A stretch of DNA of 64,000 nucleotides from Vespa crabro (Eukaryota > Arthropoda > Insecta > Hymenoptera > Vespidae), in assembly GCF_910589235.1 (NCBI RefSeq), contig NW_025813595.1, positions 1,364,001 to 1,428,000 of the forward strand, given 5' to 3'. The position numbers and the translations under genes are program-made. Position 1 is the stretch's first letter; the number at the start of each line of letters is the position of its first letter. This document shows, in pieces, positions 14,173-28,900 of the stretch. Below the pieces are notes generated by a model. That model did no database searches and was not told the origin of the DNA. It saw nothing but the letters and a program-made list of their open reading frames with translations.

Positions 14173-16600
14173 GACAGTAACGATATAAACGATATTAACG
14201 ATAATAACAATAATATCGATAAGAATAAAAAGATAATAACGATTACAGTAATAATAATAATAACGATAGTAACGAAAGTAAAGATAGTGACGATAAAAAT
14301 TATAATAATAATAACGATAAAAACGATATCAACGATAAGAGAGATAATAATGATAATAACAATAATAATAACAATAATAACGATAAAAACAATAATAATG
14401 AGAACATTAATATTGATAATAACGGTAATAATTATATTTATAATTATAATAATAACATTATTAATGATAATAACAATAAAAACGATATCAAAACGATAAT
14501 AAAAATATTTATAATAATAACGCAAATAGAGATAATCACGATGAAAGTGATAATAATAATAACAATCATAATGATAATAATGATAATAACGATAATAACG
14601 ATAACAATAATAATAATATTCACGATAATAACGATAATGACGATAACAATAATAACAAAAGTAACCTTAATATCGAAAATAATAACAATATTAACGAGAA
14701 TAACGATAATAATAAAATAATAAAAACAATAAAAGCGATAATAAAGATTGTAACCATAATAATATTAACGGTATTAACGACAATATTCTTAATAATAATA
14801 ACGATAATAACGATAATAAGGATAATTACGATAATAATAATATCGACAATGACGGTAATAATAATAATAATAATGATAATAACGATAATTACGATAATAG
14901 TGATAATAATGATAACGATAATGACGATAATTACGATAAAAACGATAATAACGAAAAAATAATAATAATAATATCAATAATAACGATAATAAGGGCAATA
15001 ATACTAACGTTAATGACGATAATAAAGATAATAGTAATAGTAGTAATATCTATATTAACAATAATAACGATAATAACAATCATAATAATATCGGAAAAGA
15101 CAAAATCGAAAACAATGATAAAAATATTAACGAGAATATCGATAATAACAATAATAATAATAACGTTAATGTCGATAATAATAATTAATATAATATTTTT
15201 ATTAACAATAATAACGATAATAACGATAATAACGGTAATAATAATACTAATAAAAAAAATAATATCTAAAATAGGGATAATAACGATAATAACAATAATA
15301 ACGATAATAATTAATACGTTAATATCGATAATAATAATAACATTAATAACGATAACAACGATAATAACACTAACAATAATAACATTATTATCATTAATAA
15401 CTATAACAATGATGATAACGATAATAATTATAAAAGTGATAGCAATAATAACGATATTTACAATAATAAAAAAATTAATAATGTTAGAGATAATAACGAT
15501 ATTAATGATAATAATGATAATAACGATAATAACTATAGTAACGATAATAATAATAATAATAATTAGGATAATAAACACAATAATAATAATAAAAATGATA
15601 TCGATAATAACGATAATATCAATAATAACGATAATAGCGATAATAACCATTATAAAAATGAAAATAGATGTAACAATAATAACGATAATAACGATAATAT
15701 TCATAATACTAATTCGATAATAACGATAATAATAATAATAATAACGGTTATAACGACAATAAAGATAATAGCTATAATAATAAAAACGATAATAACCATT
15801 ATAAAAATGAAAATAGAAGTATCAATAATAACGATAATCACGATAATAGCCATATTAATAATTCGATAATACCGATAATAATAATAATAATAATAACAAT
15901 AATAATCATAACAATAATAACGACAATAAAGAGAACGACGATAATAATAATAGTAATAATAACTATAATAAGGATAATAACGATAACATCGATAATAATA
16001 ATTACAATAATGATGATAATAACTATAATAATCATAATAATAATAATGATAACTACGATAATGAAGATGAAAACGATTATAATAATGATCATAATAACGA
16101 TAACAACAATAATAATTATAACAATGAAAACGATAATAATGATAATAACAATAATAATAATGACGATAATATCTATAAAAACGATACTAAAAATAACAAT
16201 AATAAATATAATAATAGAAATAACGATTACAACGATAATTAAAATTACATTAAAGACGATAATTATGATAATTACGATAATAATGAAAGGAATATAAACA
16301 ATAACAATAATAACGAAAAAATTATAATAACGATAATAAAAATTATAATAACGTTAACAACGATAATAATAATTATAATTATAACAATAACACTAATAAT
16401 GATAGTAACGATAATAAATATAACAATAAGTACGAAAATAACTATAATAACGAAAATAAAAATAACAATAAAAAAAACAGCGATAATATCGATCATAACT
16501 GTTATATTACTTGTAATAACGATAATAACGATAAAAAGGAAAGTAACTATAATAACAATGATATTAATAACGTTCAAAACAATAATGAAGTTAATAAAGA
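14172..16600. repeat. Triplet repeat, mostly unassigned
   Basis: A GATTACAGTAATAATAAT string near 14240 resembles one near 54002, suggesting a weak match of 14.2-14.5 to 54.0-54.1 kb. The rest lacks clear mates apart from the 149-bp tandem duplication at 15.6 kb. Confidence 0.65.
15625..15909. repeat. 149-bp direct tandem duplication
   Basis: AACCATTATAAAAATGAAAA occurs at 15645 and 15794, and AATTCGATAAT at 15711 and 15860; both pairs are 149 bp apart. The two units have several substitutions (for example AGATGTAACAAT against AGAAGTATCAAT). The period is not a multiple of three. Confidence 0.85.
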
Positions 16601-16613
16601 TAATATTAATAAA

Positions 16614-17065
16614 ATTAATAACGCCAATGATAACAAGGAAAATAATAACATTAATAATAACTATAATTACGATAATAACGATAATAATAGTAGTAATAAT
16701 AATAATAATAACGATAATAACGTTAATAAAGAAAGTAACGATTATAATATATACGATAATATCAATAATATCGATATTAATAATAACACTACTATGGATA
16801 ATAACGATAAAAATAATAATGATAACAATAATAACGAAATTAACGATAATAACGATAGGAACGATAATAACAATAATAGTAATATTGTTAACAAAGATAA
16901 TAACGATATTAACGATATTAACGATAATAATGAAAACAATATTAACGAAAATAAAGATGATAAAGATAATAACGATAATAATAATAATAACAGCAATAAT
17001 ATCTATAATTTCGATAATAACGATAATATCGATCATAACGATAATAATAATAGTAATAATAACGA
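16614..17065. repeat. Module C, copy 2
   Basis: It shares the rare AACGCC and the AACAGCAATAATATCTATAA landmark with 2.1-2.6 kb. This is about half the spacing of the main 31-kb duplication, so it represents an independent event. Confidence 0.75.
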
Positions 17066-17299
17066 TGATAACCACATTAGCTATAATAATAATATTAATA
17101 ATAATAATAATAACAATAATATCGATATTAACGACAATAACAGTAGTAATAATAACAATAATAAGAATAATAACGATAATGATGTTAGCGATTATAATAA
17201 AAACAATATTAGCGATAATACCGATAATAACAATAACATTAATGACTATAATAACGATAATAACGTTTATAACGATAATAGAAATAATAGTAATAAGAA

Positions 17300-17800
17300 C
17301 CATAATAAAGATAATAACGACACAATAATAGTAATAATAAGAATAACGATAGTAACGGTAATATCGATAAAAATAATAGAAAAATAAAATAATATCAATA
17401 ATAACGATAAAAAGTATATAAACGATAATATCGATAATATAAAATACGATAATAACGATATTAACGATAATAATAATAACAATATTAGCAATAATACCGA
17501 TAATAATAACAACAATATTGACATTAATATCGATAATAATAATAACAATAATATCAGTAATACCGGTAATAACGATAATATCGATAATAATAATAATGAT
17601 AATAGCGATATAAGCAGTAACAATATTATCGATAATATTGACAATATTAAATATAATAATGACAATAATTTTAAAACGATAATAATTATCATAATTATAG
17701 TAGTAATGACGATAATAACGATATTAAAAATAAAAATATTAACGATAAAATAGATAAAAATAATAAAATTCATAATGATAATAACGATAATAACGATAAT
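17300..17800. repeat. Module G, copy 1 of 3
   Basis: AATAGAAAAATAA near 17371 and AAAACGATAATAATTATC at 17673 recur at 39.04/39.35 and 51.49/51.80 kb. A string TTGACAATATTAAA precedes the second landmark in this copy and the 51-kb copy. Confidence 0.8.
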
Positions 17801-18329
17801 AACGATAATAAAGTTATAATATCATTAATAAGGACGCGAAAATGATTATAATAGAAATAATAATAATTACAATATCGATAATAACGATAATAAAGGTAAA
17901 ATGGATAATAATAATAGTAATAACATTAGTAATAATAATAATGATAATGACTATAATAACGATAATAATAATAGTTATAATAACATTATAAAAATAATAA
18001 CGAAAACAACGATAATAACGATATCTATAAAAACGATAATAAAGACAATAATAATAACAATAATGATACCGATAATAACTGTAATAATGATAGTAAACAT
18101 AATGGCGATAATAACGATAATATCGATAATAATAATAATAATAGTAACAGTAATATCGAAAATAACGATAATAACGACAGTAATAATAATAATAATAAAA
18201 ATATCCATAATGCAGATAATGTCGCCAATAATAATAATTATATAATATTAGTAATAATAACGATAATGACGATAATAATAATAGTATTAATAACAATATT
18301 AAAAATAATAACGATAATAACGATAATAA

Positions 18330-18460
18330 TAATAATAATAACGACATTATAACTATAATAAATATAATAACGATATGTTATTAACGTTAAAGACGACAAT
18401 AGTTGTAATAGAAATAACGATAAAAACGATATTAACGTTAAGAATAGTAACGATAATAAC
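18330..18460. repeat. Solo Q motif
   Basis: ATGTTATTAACGTTAAAG at 18375 is followed by an ACGACAATAGTTGTAATAG string shared with other Q copies. No P motif lies within 400 bp. Confidence 0.75.
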
Positions 18461-18837
18461 GATAATATTGATAATAATAATAACAATATTTACGATAATA
18501 TCGATAATAGTAATAATAATAATAACAATATTAACGATCATAACGATAATAGCAATAATATTAATAAAGATAATAACGATAATAAGAAAAATAATAATAT
18601 CGATAGCAACAATAATAATTATAATGATGATTATATTAGTAATACTAATAACGATTACAACGATAATAACGATAATAACGATAATAATAAAAAAATTAAT
18701 AAGGACAATTACGTTAATAACTAAAATAATAATAGCAATAATAACTATAAAAACGATAACAATGATAATAAAAGTAATAACAATAATAACGATAACAATA
18801 TTAATAACAATAAAAACGATTATAATATAAATAACGA

Positions 18838-18945
18838 TAATGCAATACCGGTATACCAACAAGTACCAATAATACTAATAAATATAATAACGTTAAAGCG
18901 ATATTAACGATAATCACCTTAATTCTGATAACAATATTAACAATA
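18838..18945. other. Highest-complexity stretch, with ATACCGGTAT palindrome
   Basis: AATGCAATACCGGTATACCA followed by ACAAGTACC, then GATAATCACCTTAATTCTG near 18910, departs from the triplet pattern more than any other stretch I found. A perfect 10-bp palindrome sits at 18845-18854. I recognise no element or gene in it. Confidence 0.6.
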
Positions 18946-20739
18946 ATAACGATAATAACGATTGTAATGATAATAATATTAACAATAATATCGATAAATT
19001 CAATCATACCGATAATTATAATAATAGTAATATCGATAAGAAGGAAAATTAAGAGAAAAAACGGTAATAACGAATATAACGATAATAACGGTAATAATTA
19101 TAACAATAATGACGATAATAACGATAATTACGATAATAATTATAATGACGATAATAATTATAATAGTAATAACAATAAAAACAATAGGAAAGATAATGAT
19201 GATAGTAATAATAACTATAATTACGACAATAGTAATAATAATGACGATAATAACGATATGAGCGATTATAACAATAATAATTATAAAGATAATAACGAAA
19301 TTGACCATAATAACGATAATGGTGATAATAACGATAATAATAATAATAATAGTAACAACAATAACGATAATTACAATAATAATAACAACAGCAATAACGG
19401 TAATACCGATAATAACGATAATAATAATAACAGTAATAACGATAATAACGATAAGTACGATTGTAATAATGTCGATATTAACGAAAACAGTAATAATAAT
19501 TATATCGGTAATAACAATAATAACAATAATAATAATAACAATAAAAAAGATAATAAAGAAATCAACGATAGTAATTGTAATAATAAAATAATAATAACGA
19601 TACTAACGATAATAACGATATTACCGATATTATCGATAATATTAACAATAATAATAACTATAATGACGACAATAACGATAATAACGATATTAATAATAAC
19701 AATTGTAACGATACTATCGATAATAATAATTAAAATATTAACGATAATATCGATATTAATAATAATAATAATTACGATTATGACGATAATAACGATAATA
19801 ACGATTATAATAATAACGACAATTACGGTAATAACGATAATAATAATAATATTAATAAAGATAATAAGGGTATTAATGACAAAAACGATAATAATGTCAA
19901 CAATACAAATTATTATAATATTAATAATAATATCGACGATAATAACAATAATAATAAGATGAACAATAAAGATAATAACGATAATAGCCATAAAAATTAT
20001 GTTAATAATAACGATAATAAAGTTATTAGTAATAATAATAATAATAACAATAATAATTGCGTTAATGATGCTAAAAACAATAAACATTGTAACGATATTC
20101 GAAATAATAATAATGACGATAACTATGGTAATAACGATAATAACGATAATTATAATAACATTGAAAACAATAATATTAATAAAAACAATAAATGTAATAA
20201 CGATAATAATAATAAAATAATAACAATAATAAGGGTAATAACAATAATATAAATAACACAATTTAGGATAATAATGATTATAAATATAATGATAATAACG
20301 ATAGTAATTATAATAATAATATCAATGATAAAGATAATAATAATAACATTAATATCGATAATAACGATTATAACGATAATAATAATACTAATAATAACAA
20401 AAATAACAATAATAATCATAAAAAATATAATACCATTAATGACGATAATCACGATATTAACGAAAATAATGAAAGTAATAAAAATAATATCGATAATTAA
20501 GCTAAGAACGATAATAACAATAATAATAATAACAATAAAAACTATAATAACGATAATAAAGATAATTATAATAACGATAATATCGATAATATTAATAATA
20601 ATTATAAAAATAATAACGATAATAACGATAATAGTAGTAACAATAAAACGATAATAACCATAATAATAATAATAAATATAATAATAACAACAAAAATAAC
20701 AATAATAATGGTAATAATAATAATAATATTAACAATAAT

Positions 20740-21260
20740 AACGATAACAACGGCAACAGTGATAAAAGTAATAAAAATATAATAGAAAATAAGGATAATA
20801 ACGATGACAACGATAATAATAATAACAATATTAACGATAATAACGATAATAACGATTATACGGATTATTATAATAAAGATAATAACGATAATGGCAATAA
20901 TAATAATAACGATAATGACGATAATAACGATAATAATGATAGTAACTATAATATCGATGATAACAATAATAACGATAATAATAATAACAATAATACCGAT
21001 AATAACGATAATAAATATAATAATAATAGTAATAATAAAGATTATAAAAATAATAACGATTATAATGATAATCACGAATATAATATTAATAATAATAACA
21101 ATAATAACGATAATAACGATAATTACATTAATTGAAGTAATAATAAAAATATTAACAATGTTTGCAATAACAATGATAATAACGATAATAATAGTGGTAA
21201 CAATTAATGTAATAAAAATAATAACGATAATAACGATAATAAGGATAATAATAATAACGA
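20740..21260. repeat. Module H, copy 1 of 3
   Basis: An AATAGAAAATAAGGATAAT string, GATTATACGGATTAT near 20845 and AACAATGTTTGCAA at 21154 occur in order. The mates are 54290-54880 (third motif at 54681) and a shorter piece at 41385. Confidence 0.82.
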
Positions 21261-21309
21261 TAATAACGATAAGAATGATAATAATATTAATAATAATATA
21301 AATGACAAT

Positions 21310-22420
21310 GATTAAAACGATAATTATGATACGTTAATACCTAAAATAAGGATAATAATGATAAGAACGATAATTATAATAACAATAATAACAATTATAA
21401 TGGTTATAACGAAAAAATAATAATAATAAGACCTATACGGACGATAATATAGATAATAGTAGTAGTAATTATAACAATATTATCAAAATTAAAGATAATA
21501 ACGATTACAATATTATCGATAATAACGTTAGTTATAACAATATTAATTACAATAATAACGATAATAAAGATAACAATAATAATTAATAACGTTAATGCCG
21601 TTAATAACGTTAATAATAATAATAATAACTATAATAATAATAACTATAAAAACGATAATAACCATAATATCGAAAATAACGACGATAGATATAATAAAAA
21701 TAATAATAATAATATTAACGAAAGTAGTGATTATAACGGTAAGAACGATATAAATAATAGTAAAATTAAACGTAATAACGATAATAAGGATAATAACATT
21801 AAAGTAAATAACGATAATATAGACAATAATATTAATAATAATAGCGATAATAATGATAATAACGATAATAATTATATCGAAAATAACGACAATAATAATA
21901 ATAATAATAACGTCGATAAGGATAATAACGATAACATCGGTAATAAAAGTAACAAAAATATAGATAATAATGATAATAACGATAATAACGTCATTTAATA
22001 TAATAATAATAACGATAATATCGATAATAATAATAACGATAATGACGACAAAAGTAATAATAATATTAATGGTAATAACGATAATAATGATAATATCGAT
22101 AATAATTATAACGTAAATGACGACGATTATAATAATCATAACAACGATAATAAGGATAAATACGATAACATCGATAATAATAATAGCAACATTAACAATA
22201 ATATAAACAAAAACGATGATAACCGTATAATAATAATAATAATAATAATAATGATAATTTTAATAATAATAATAATAATAATAATAATGATAATTTTAAT
22301 AATAATAATAATAATAATAATAACAACATTAATAACGATAATAACGATAAAACGATAATAGCGATATGAATTATAATAATTATAACAAAAATAACGTCAG
22401 CAACGATAATTATGATAATA
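21310..22420. repeat. Module I, copy 1 (mate 63200-64000)
   Basis: ATACCTAAAATAAGG at 21337 and AGACCTAT at 21429 recur at 63243 and 63335 (offset 41906 for both). AAGGATAAATACG at 22152 recurs at 63827, and ATAACGTCA at 22391 recurs at 63978. The final pair has offset 41587, about 88 bp less than the preceding pair, because this copy gained an AAT/36-mer expansion at 22.2-22.3 kb. Confidence 0.87.
22217..22324. repeat. 36-bp minisatellite plus AAT runs
   Basis: GATAATTTT at 22253 and 22289 is each followed by nine triplets (nine AAT, then eight AAT and one AAC), giving two 36-bp units. An AAT run precedes them from about 22227. The related copy near 63900 lacks the structure. Confidence 0.88.
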
Positions 22421-22779
22421 ATATTAATAATAATTTCGATAATAATGATTATAACGATAATGACGATAGTAACGATTATAATAATAACGATAATAACGAT
22501 ATTTACGATATTAATTATAATAATAATAAAGATAAAAACGATATTAACGATAATAACGATAATAATAATAATGATAATAACGATAAAGTATAATAATAAA
22601 ATATCAATAGTAACAATAATAACGATAATGACGATAATATCGATAATAATAATAACGATAGTGACGATGATAATAATAACGATCATAAAGTTTATAATGA
22701 TAATAAAAAGAATAATAATTATAGTAGTAGTTGAAATAATAATGATAATAAGGGTAATAAAAACGACAATAATAACGAT

Positions 22780-22960
22780 ATTAACGAAAATAGTTATAAC
22801 AATAGTAACGGAATCAACGATAATTACATTAATAATAATAATAATAATAATAACGGAAGTAAGTATAATAACGGTGACAAATATAGCATTAATAACAATT
22901 ATAACTATAATAATGATAATATCGGTAATAACAATAATAATAATTGTAATAATAACAGAA
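22780..22960. repeat. Module J, copy (GGTGACAA family)
   Basis: GGAAGTAAGTATAATAACGG at 22855 leads into TGACAAATATA. It belongs to a family at 25889, 33168 and 37845, with the two diverged units at 7176 and 7302. About 60 bp upstream, all have a motif resembling AATAGTAACGAAAACAACG. Confidence 0.78.
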
Positions 22961-23235
22961 ATAATAATAATGATAATTACAATAATAACGATAATAATAA
23001 TAGTTATAATAACATTATAACAATATTAACGATAACAACCATAATAAAGGTATCTATAATAGCGATAATAAAGACAACAACAAAAACAATAATAATATCG
23101 ATAATATCTATAATAATGATAATAACCATAATGACGATAATAACGTTAATAATAAATAACAGTAATAACGATAATAGCGATAATAAAGACAATAATAATA
23201 ATAATAATAATATCGATAATAAAGATAATGACGCC

Positions 23236-23319
<84 letters not shown>
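23236..23319. repeat. Pure (AAT)28 microsatellite
   Basis: This is 84 bp of uninterrupted AAT, the longest pure run in the window. It is flanked by GACGCC on the left and CATATTAAT on the right. Pure runs of this length indicate recent slippage, unlike the degenerate surroundings. Confidence 0.95.
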
Positions 23320-23369
23320 CATATTAATAATAAAAACGATAATGACGATAATAATAATAATAATATCGA

Positions 23370-23470
23370 CAAAAATAACAATAGTAAATATAATAACGAC
23401 ATGGTATTAACTATAAAAAAGATAATAGTAGTAATAGTAATAACGATAATAACGATAATAACGATAATAA
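23370..23470. repeat. Solo Q motif
   Basis: ATGGTATTAACTATAAA at 23401 is followed by AGTAGTAATAGTAATAACG. It lies 82 bp after the longest pure AAT microsatellite. The register slips here from Asn-type to Ile/Thr-type triplets, as in other Q copies. Confidence 0.75.
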
Positions 23471-23879
23471 TAATAACAACTTTAATGATAATAACAATTA
23501 TAATAATATTAATAATAACGAAATTAACGATAATGACGATAATAATAATAATATTAACAACGATTATAAGGATAATAACGATGACATCGAGAATAATAAA
23601 AACAATAATATCGATAATAGCTATAATAACGATAATAACATTATTAATAGTAATAAGAATAAAGATAATATCGATAATATGTGTAATAATCATAAAACTT
23701 ATAGCGATAAAAACGACAATAACGAACATAAGAATAACAAATGTAACGATAATAATGAAAATAACGATAATGACGATAATAACGACAATAATATTAATAA
23801 TAATAACAATTGCAATAATAAGGCTAATAACTATAATAATGAGAACAATAATAACGACCAAAACGTTAATAACGATAAT

Positions 23880-24200
23880 AATAATAGCAATAATATGGAT
23901 AACATCGATAATAACAATCATCGTAATAATAACGATAATAGTGGTAATAACTATGATAACGATAATAATAATAACAATAATAACGATAATAAGGATAATA
24001 ACGGAAATAACGATAACAATAATATTAATAATAAAGATAATGATATTTACGAAAATAACGATAATAATAATAGCAATAATAACAATAATACCGATATTAA
24101 TAATAAAAAGCATAATAAAGTTAGTAACGATTATATTAATAGTAATAATAATGTTAATAACGTTATTAATGATAATGACGATTATTTCGATTATAATAAT
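23880..24200. repeat. Module K, copy 1 of 4
   Basis: AACAATCATCGTAATAATAA near 23912, GATATTTACGAAAATAACG and a terminal GTTAATAACGTTATTAATG match modules at 29.4, 42.7 and 58.05 kb. The order of the three landmarks is conserved. Confidence 0.75.
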
Positions 24201-24799
24201 AACAATAAAATCGATAGTAAGGATATTAATTATAACAATAATTAGATTAATTACGATAATAACGACAATAGTAATAAAAATAATAACCGTAATAACGATT
24301 ATAACGAAATATAACCATTATAATAATAACAGTAATAACGATAATAAAGATTTTTACGATAATATTAATAACGACAATAACGATAATAACTTTAATAATA
24401 ATAATAATATCAAAGATTATAACGATATTAATAAAATAACGATAATCATGATAATAACGATACTAATAATAATAATAATAACATTAATAACGATAATAAC
24501 GATTATAATGATAATAACTATAATAACGTTATTATCAATAAGAGTAATAGTAATAATAGAGATATAATAATAATAATGTTAATAACGTTATTAACGATAA
24601 AAACGATAGAAATATTAAAAATAATAACGATAATAACTATATTAAAAATAATAATAATATACTATAACGAAGATAACAACAACAGTAATAATAGATTACT
24701 AAGGAAAATATGGATAATAATGATAAAAGCTTCAGTAAAAATAATAATATTTTCGATAATGACTATAATGACAATAATAATATTAACGATATTATCGAT

Positions 24800-24920
24800 A
24801 ATAATATTAATAATACTAGTAGTAATAATTATAATAACGGTGATAACTATATTTATGAAAACAATAGTAACGATAGTACCGTTAATGACAATTATTATAG
24901 TAATAATAATATCAATAAAA
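24800..24920. repeat. Module L, copy 1 of 3
   Basis: ACTAGTAGTAATAATT at 24814 followed by ACTATATTTATGAAAACAAT matches 48858 and 58446. The downstream AGTAACGATAGTACCGTTAA resembles GATAGTATCGTTAA at 48.9 kb. Confidence 0.75.
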
Positions 24921-25199
24921 ACGATATAACAATAAAAATAATAATAATAATGGCGATATTAACGATAATAACGATAATAGTAATAACGATTTTAACGACA
25001 ATATTAATAATAATAATAACGATAATAATGATATTTACGGTAATAATAATAGTAATAATATTGATAATAACTATAATAACGATAGTAATGATAATAATTT
25101 TAACAATAAAAACGATTTTAAATATTTTAACGATAATAATAATAAGTATAATAACGATAATAACGAAACTAATATTAATAATAATAATAATAATAATAA

Positions 25200-25960
25200 A
25201 AATAAAAACAAAAATTTGTATAATAACGATAATAATAGTGGTAATGTTAAGAATAATAACAATAATAACGATAAAAACGATTATGACGATAAAAATAGTA
25301 TTGATAATAACGTCAATAGTAATTATAATAATAATAACTATAAGATCGCTATTATCGATAATAACTATAATAACGATAATTACGATAATAACGATTATAA
25401 TAATAACGATAATAACGATTATAGTGATAATATTAATAACGATAGTAACGATATGTATAATAATAATTATAATAAAAATAAAGATAACAACGATAGTAAC
25501 AATAATAACGATAATAATAATAACAATATTAATAATAATATCGAAAATTGAAATAATAATAATAGCAATAATAACTATAACATCGATAATAACGATAATA
25601 ATAATAACGATAGTTACGATAAGAATAATATTAAAATATCGATAGTAACAATAATAACGACAAAGACGACAATAACGACAATAATAATAACGATAATGAA
25701 GATGATAATAATAACGATCATATCGTTAATAACGATAATAATAATAATAATAATAATAGCAATAATAACGATATTAACGATAATATCGATAATAATAAAA
25801 ACAACGTTAATAACGATATTAAAGAAAATAGTAAATACAATAGTAACGAAAACAACGATAACTACATTAATAATAATAATAATAATATCGAAAGTAATTA
25901 AAATAACGGTGACAACTAGAATATTAATAACAATAATTACGATAATAAAGATAATAACTA
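25200..25960. repeat. Module M, copy 1 (mate 32740-33240)
   Basis: GTGGTAATGTTAAGAATAAT at 25239 recurs at 32763 (offset 7524). ATATCGAAAATT near 25543 also recurs, and the GGTGACAACTA element at 25889 recurs at 33168 (offset 7279). Copy 1 is about 245 bp longer. Confidence 0.84.
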
Positions 25961-25969
25961 TAGTAATAA

Positions 25970-28900
25970 TACTAATAATAACGATAATAACGATATTAAT
26001 GGTAATATGGATAATAACAGTAATATTAATAGTCATATTAAAGATATTACGATAATAACGTTACTAACGATAATAGCAATACTAATATTAACAATATTAA
26101 AGATAATATCGTTAATAATTGTAACAATATTCACGATAATATCGATAATAATAATAACAACAAAAACAATAATAATGATAATAACTATAATAATATTTAT
26201 AATAATAACGATAATAATAATAACAACAATAACGATAATAGTGACTATGATGATAAGAAAGATAATAATAATAATAAAAATGAAAATATTAACGAAAATA
26301 ACGATGATAATCATAATAATAAAAGTAATAATAACATTTTTAAGAATAGTTACTATTATAACGATTTTTATGATAATAGTAGGAGTAATAATAACACCAA
26401 TAAAAATTATAACGATAATAACAATTATAAGAAAGTTAACGATTATAATATTAACGATAATAACGATAATAACCTAAATAATAATAATAAAAATTAACAT
26501 AATAACGATATTAACGATAATAAGGATAATAACAATAACAATAATGACGACAAAATCAATTATAATACTTTAACGATATTAATATTTATCAAAATAACAA
26601 TAATATTGATAATAACTACAATAACGTTAATAATGGTAGCAATAATAACAATAATAACACTAATAAGGATAATTGAGATAATAATAGTAATAATAATAAC
26701 AATAATAACAATAATATTGATAATAAGGTTATTACCGATGATAGTGATAATTATAATATTCATAATAACTATAATAAGGATATTATCGATAATAGTAATA
26801 ACGATAATAACGTTCAGAATAATATCGATGAAAACGATAAAATCGAAAATGATAATAAAAATTTTAACGATAATATCGATAATTATAATAATAATTTTAA
26901 AGATAATAACCATAATAATAATAATAATAATAATAGCTATAATAAACGTAATAAGGAAAATAACGAGGATAATAATAACGATAATAACAATAATAGTAAT
27001 AATTATAATTTCGATAGTAACAATAATAATTATAATGACGATAATAACGATAATGATAATAACGATAATGAAGATGGATATAGTAACGATAATATCTTTA
27101 ATAACGATAATAATAATAATAATAATAGCGATAATGAAGATATTAAAGTTAATAACGATAATAATGAAGACAATTAAAACGATAATAACAATAATTATGA
27201 TAATAACAATAATTATTATAATATAGATAGCAGTAATAACGATATTTACGAAAATAATAATAATAATAATAAAGATAATAACATTATTAACGATAATAAC
27301 GATAATAACGATAATAAAGATAATAACGATATAGACGATAATATCGATAATTATAATAACAATATTAACGATAATAAAAATAATAATACCAACAAAACAA
27401 CGATAATAACGAAATTATCGATAATAATATTATTATTTATAACAGTAATAGCAATATTAACAATAAAAACACTTATAACAAAGAATCATAATAAAGATAA
27501 TAACGATAATATCGATAATAATAATAACAATATTAACGAGAATATCGACAATAATAATAATAATAATAATAATAACCTTAATGACGATAATAACGCTAGT
27601 AATGATAATATAAGATATAATAATAACAATATTAAAAATAATAACTATAATAACAACAATAACGATAATAATAATAGTACTAATAACATTAATAACAATA
27701 TTGCTAAAAACGATAATAACGATAATAATAATAACGACAATAACTATAATATCGAAAATAATTATAAAAAAATTAACAATAATATCGATAATAATAATAA
27801 CAATAATAACAAGAATAACGATAAAAACGATAATTACGATAATAATTATAAAAATAGTAATGATAACAACGATGATATCGATAATAACGATAATAATAAT
27901 AATATTAACGGTAATAACGATAATTACAATAATAACGATATAGATAAAAATAATAATATACATAATTCAAAAAATAATCATAACTATATTAACGATAATA
28001 ACGATAATATTGATAATAATAATAATAAATGAAATAACTCAATTAACGATAATAGCTATAATAATAATAACAATAACATCGATAATAACAATATTAATAA
28101 TAACTATTATAAAATAGATAATAAGGGTAATAAAAATAAGAACGAAAATAGAAATAACAATAACAACAATAATAACGATAATTACGATAATAATGTTTAT
28201 AATAATAAATGTAATAATAATTATAGTATTCATAATAATTATAATATCGATAATAACGAACGTAACAGTAATAATTGTAATATTAAGAGCGATAATAACG
28301 ATAATAACGATAACAATAATAAGAATAATAACTATAATAATAATATTAACAAAAATGAGGATAATATAAGTAAAAAAAACAGTACTGACGATAACAATAT
28401 TGATAATAATAATATTAGCAATAACAACGATAACAACGATGTTATTTATAATAATAATAACAACAATAATATCGATAAAATCGATAATAATAACAATAAT
28501 AAATTTAATAACGATGATAACGATATTAACGATAATAACGATAGTAATAATAGTAGTAATAACAATGATAACAAAAATAACGATAATAACAATAATAACG
28601 GAAGTAATAATAACGATTACAACGATTATATCGATAATAATAATTACAATATTAACAAATACATCGATAATAATAATAATAATAATGACAATAATATCGA
28701 TAATAACGATCATAACGTATATAATAATAATAATAATAACGGTAACAATAATAATAATAATAACGATAACTACGATAATAACGACAATAATAATAACGAA
28801 AATAAAAATAATAATAAAAACGATAATAATGATAATATCGTTAATAATTATGACGAAAATAACGACAATAATGATAAATACGATAACATCGAAAATAATA

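Larger units (their letters stand above)
17800..20740. repeat. Triplet repeat, mostly unassigned
   Basis: Apart from the solo Q motif at 18375 and the complex stretch at 18.84 kb, I found no paired landmarks. No gene is visible. Confidence 0.65.

Noticed and set aside
16272..17303. Minus-strand open frame of 343 codons
   Set aside because: It has the same composition artefact as other Ile/Val-rich frames. Its resemblance to a frame at 1978-2565 is due to the DNA-level module C duplication.
18967..19962. Asn/Asp-rich open frame of 331 codons, like prion-type low-complexity proteins
   Set aside because: It begins and ends in the Ile/Thr register with an Asn register between, which is expected from phase slips. 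No folded domain is attached.
23116..24567. Longest open frame in the window (483 codons, plus strand)
   Set aside because: It changes from Ile/Thr-rich to Asn-rich and back at register slips near 23.15 and 23.40 kb and spans the (AAT)28 run. Equivalent long frames exist on the other strand elsewhere. No domain or codon bias is visible.
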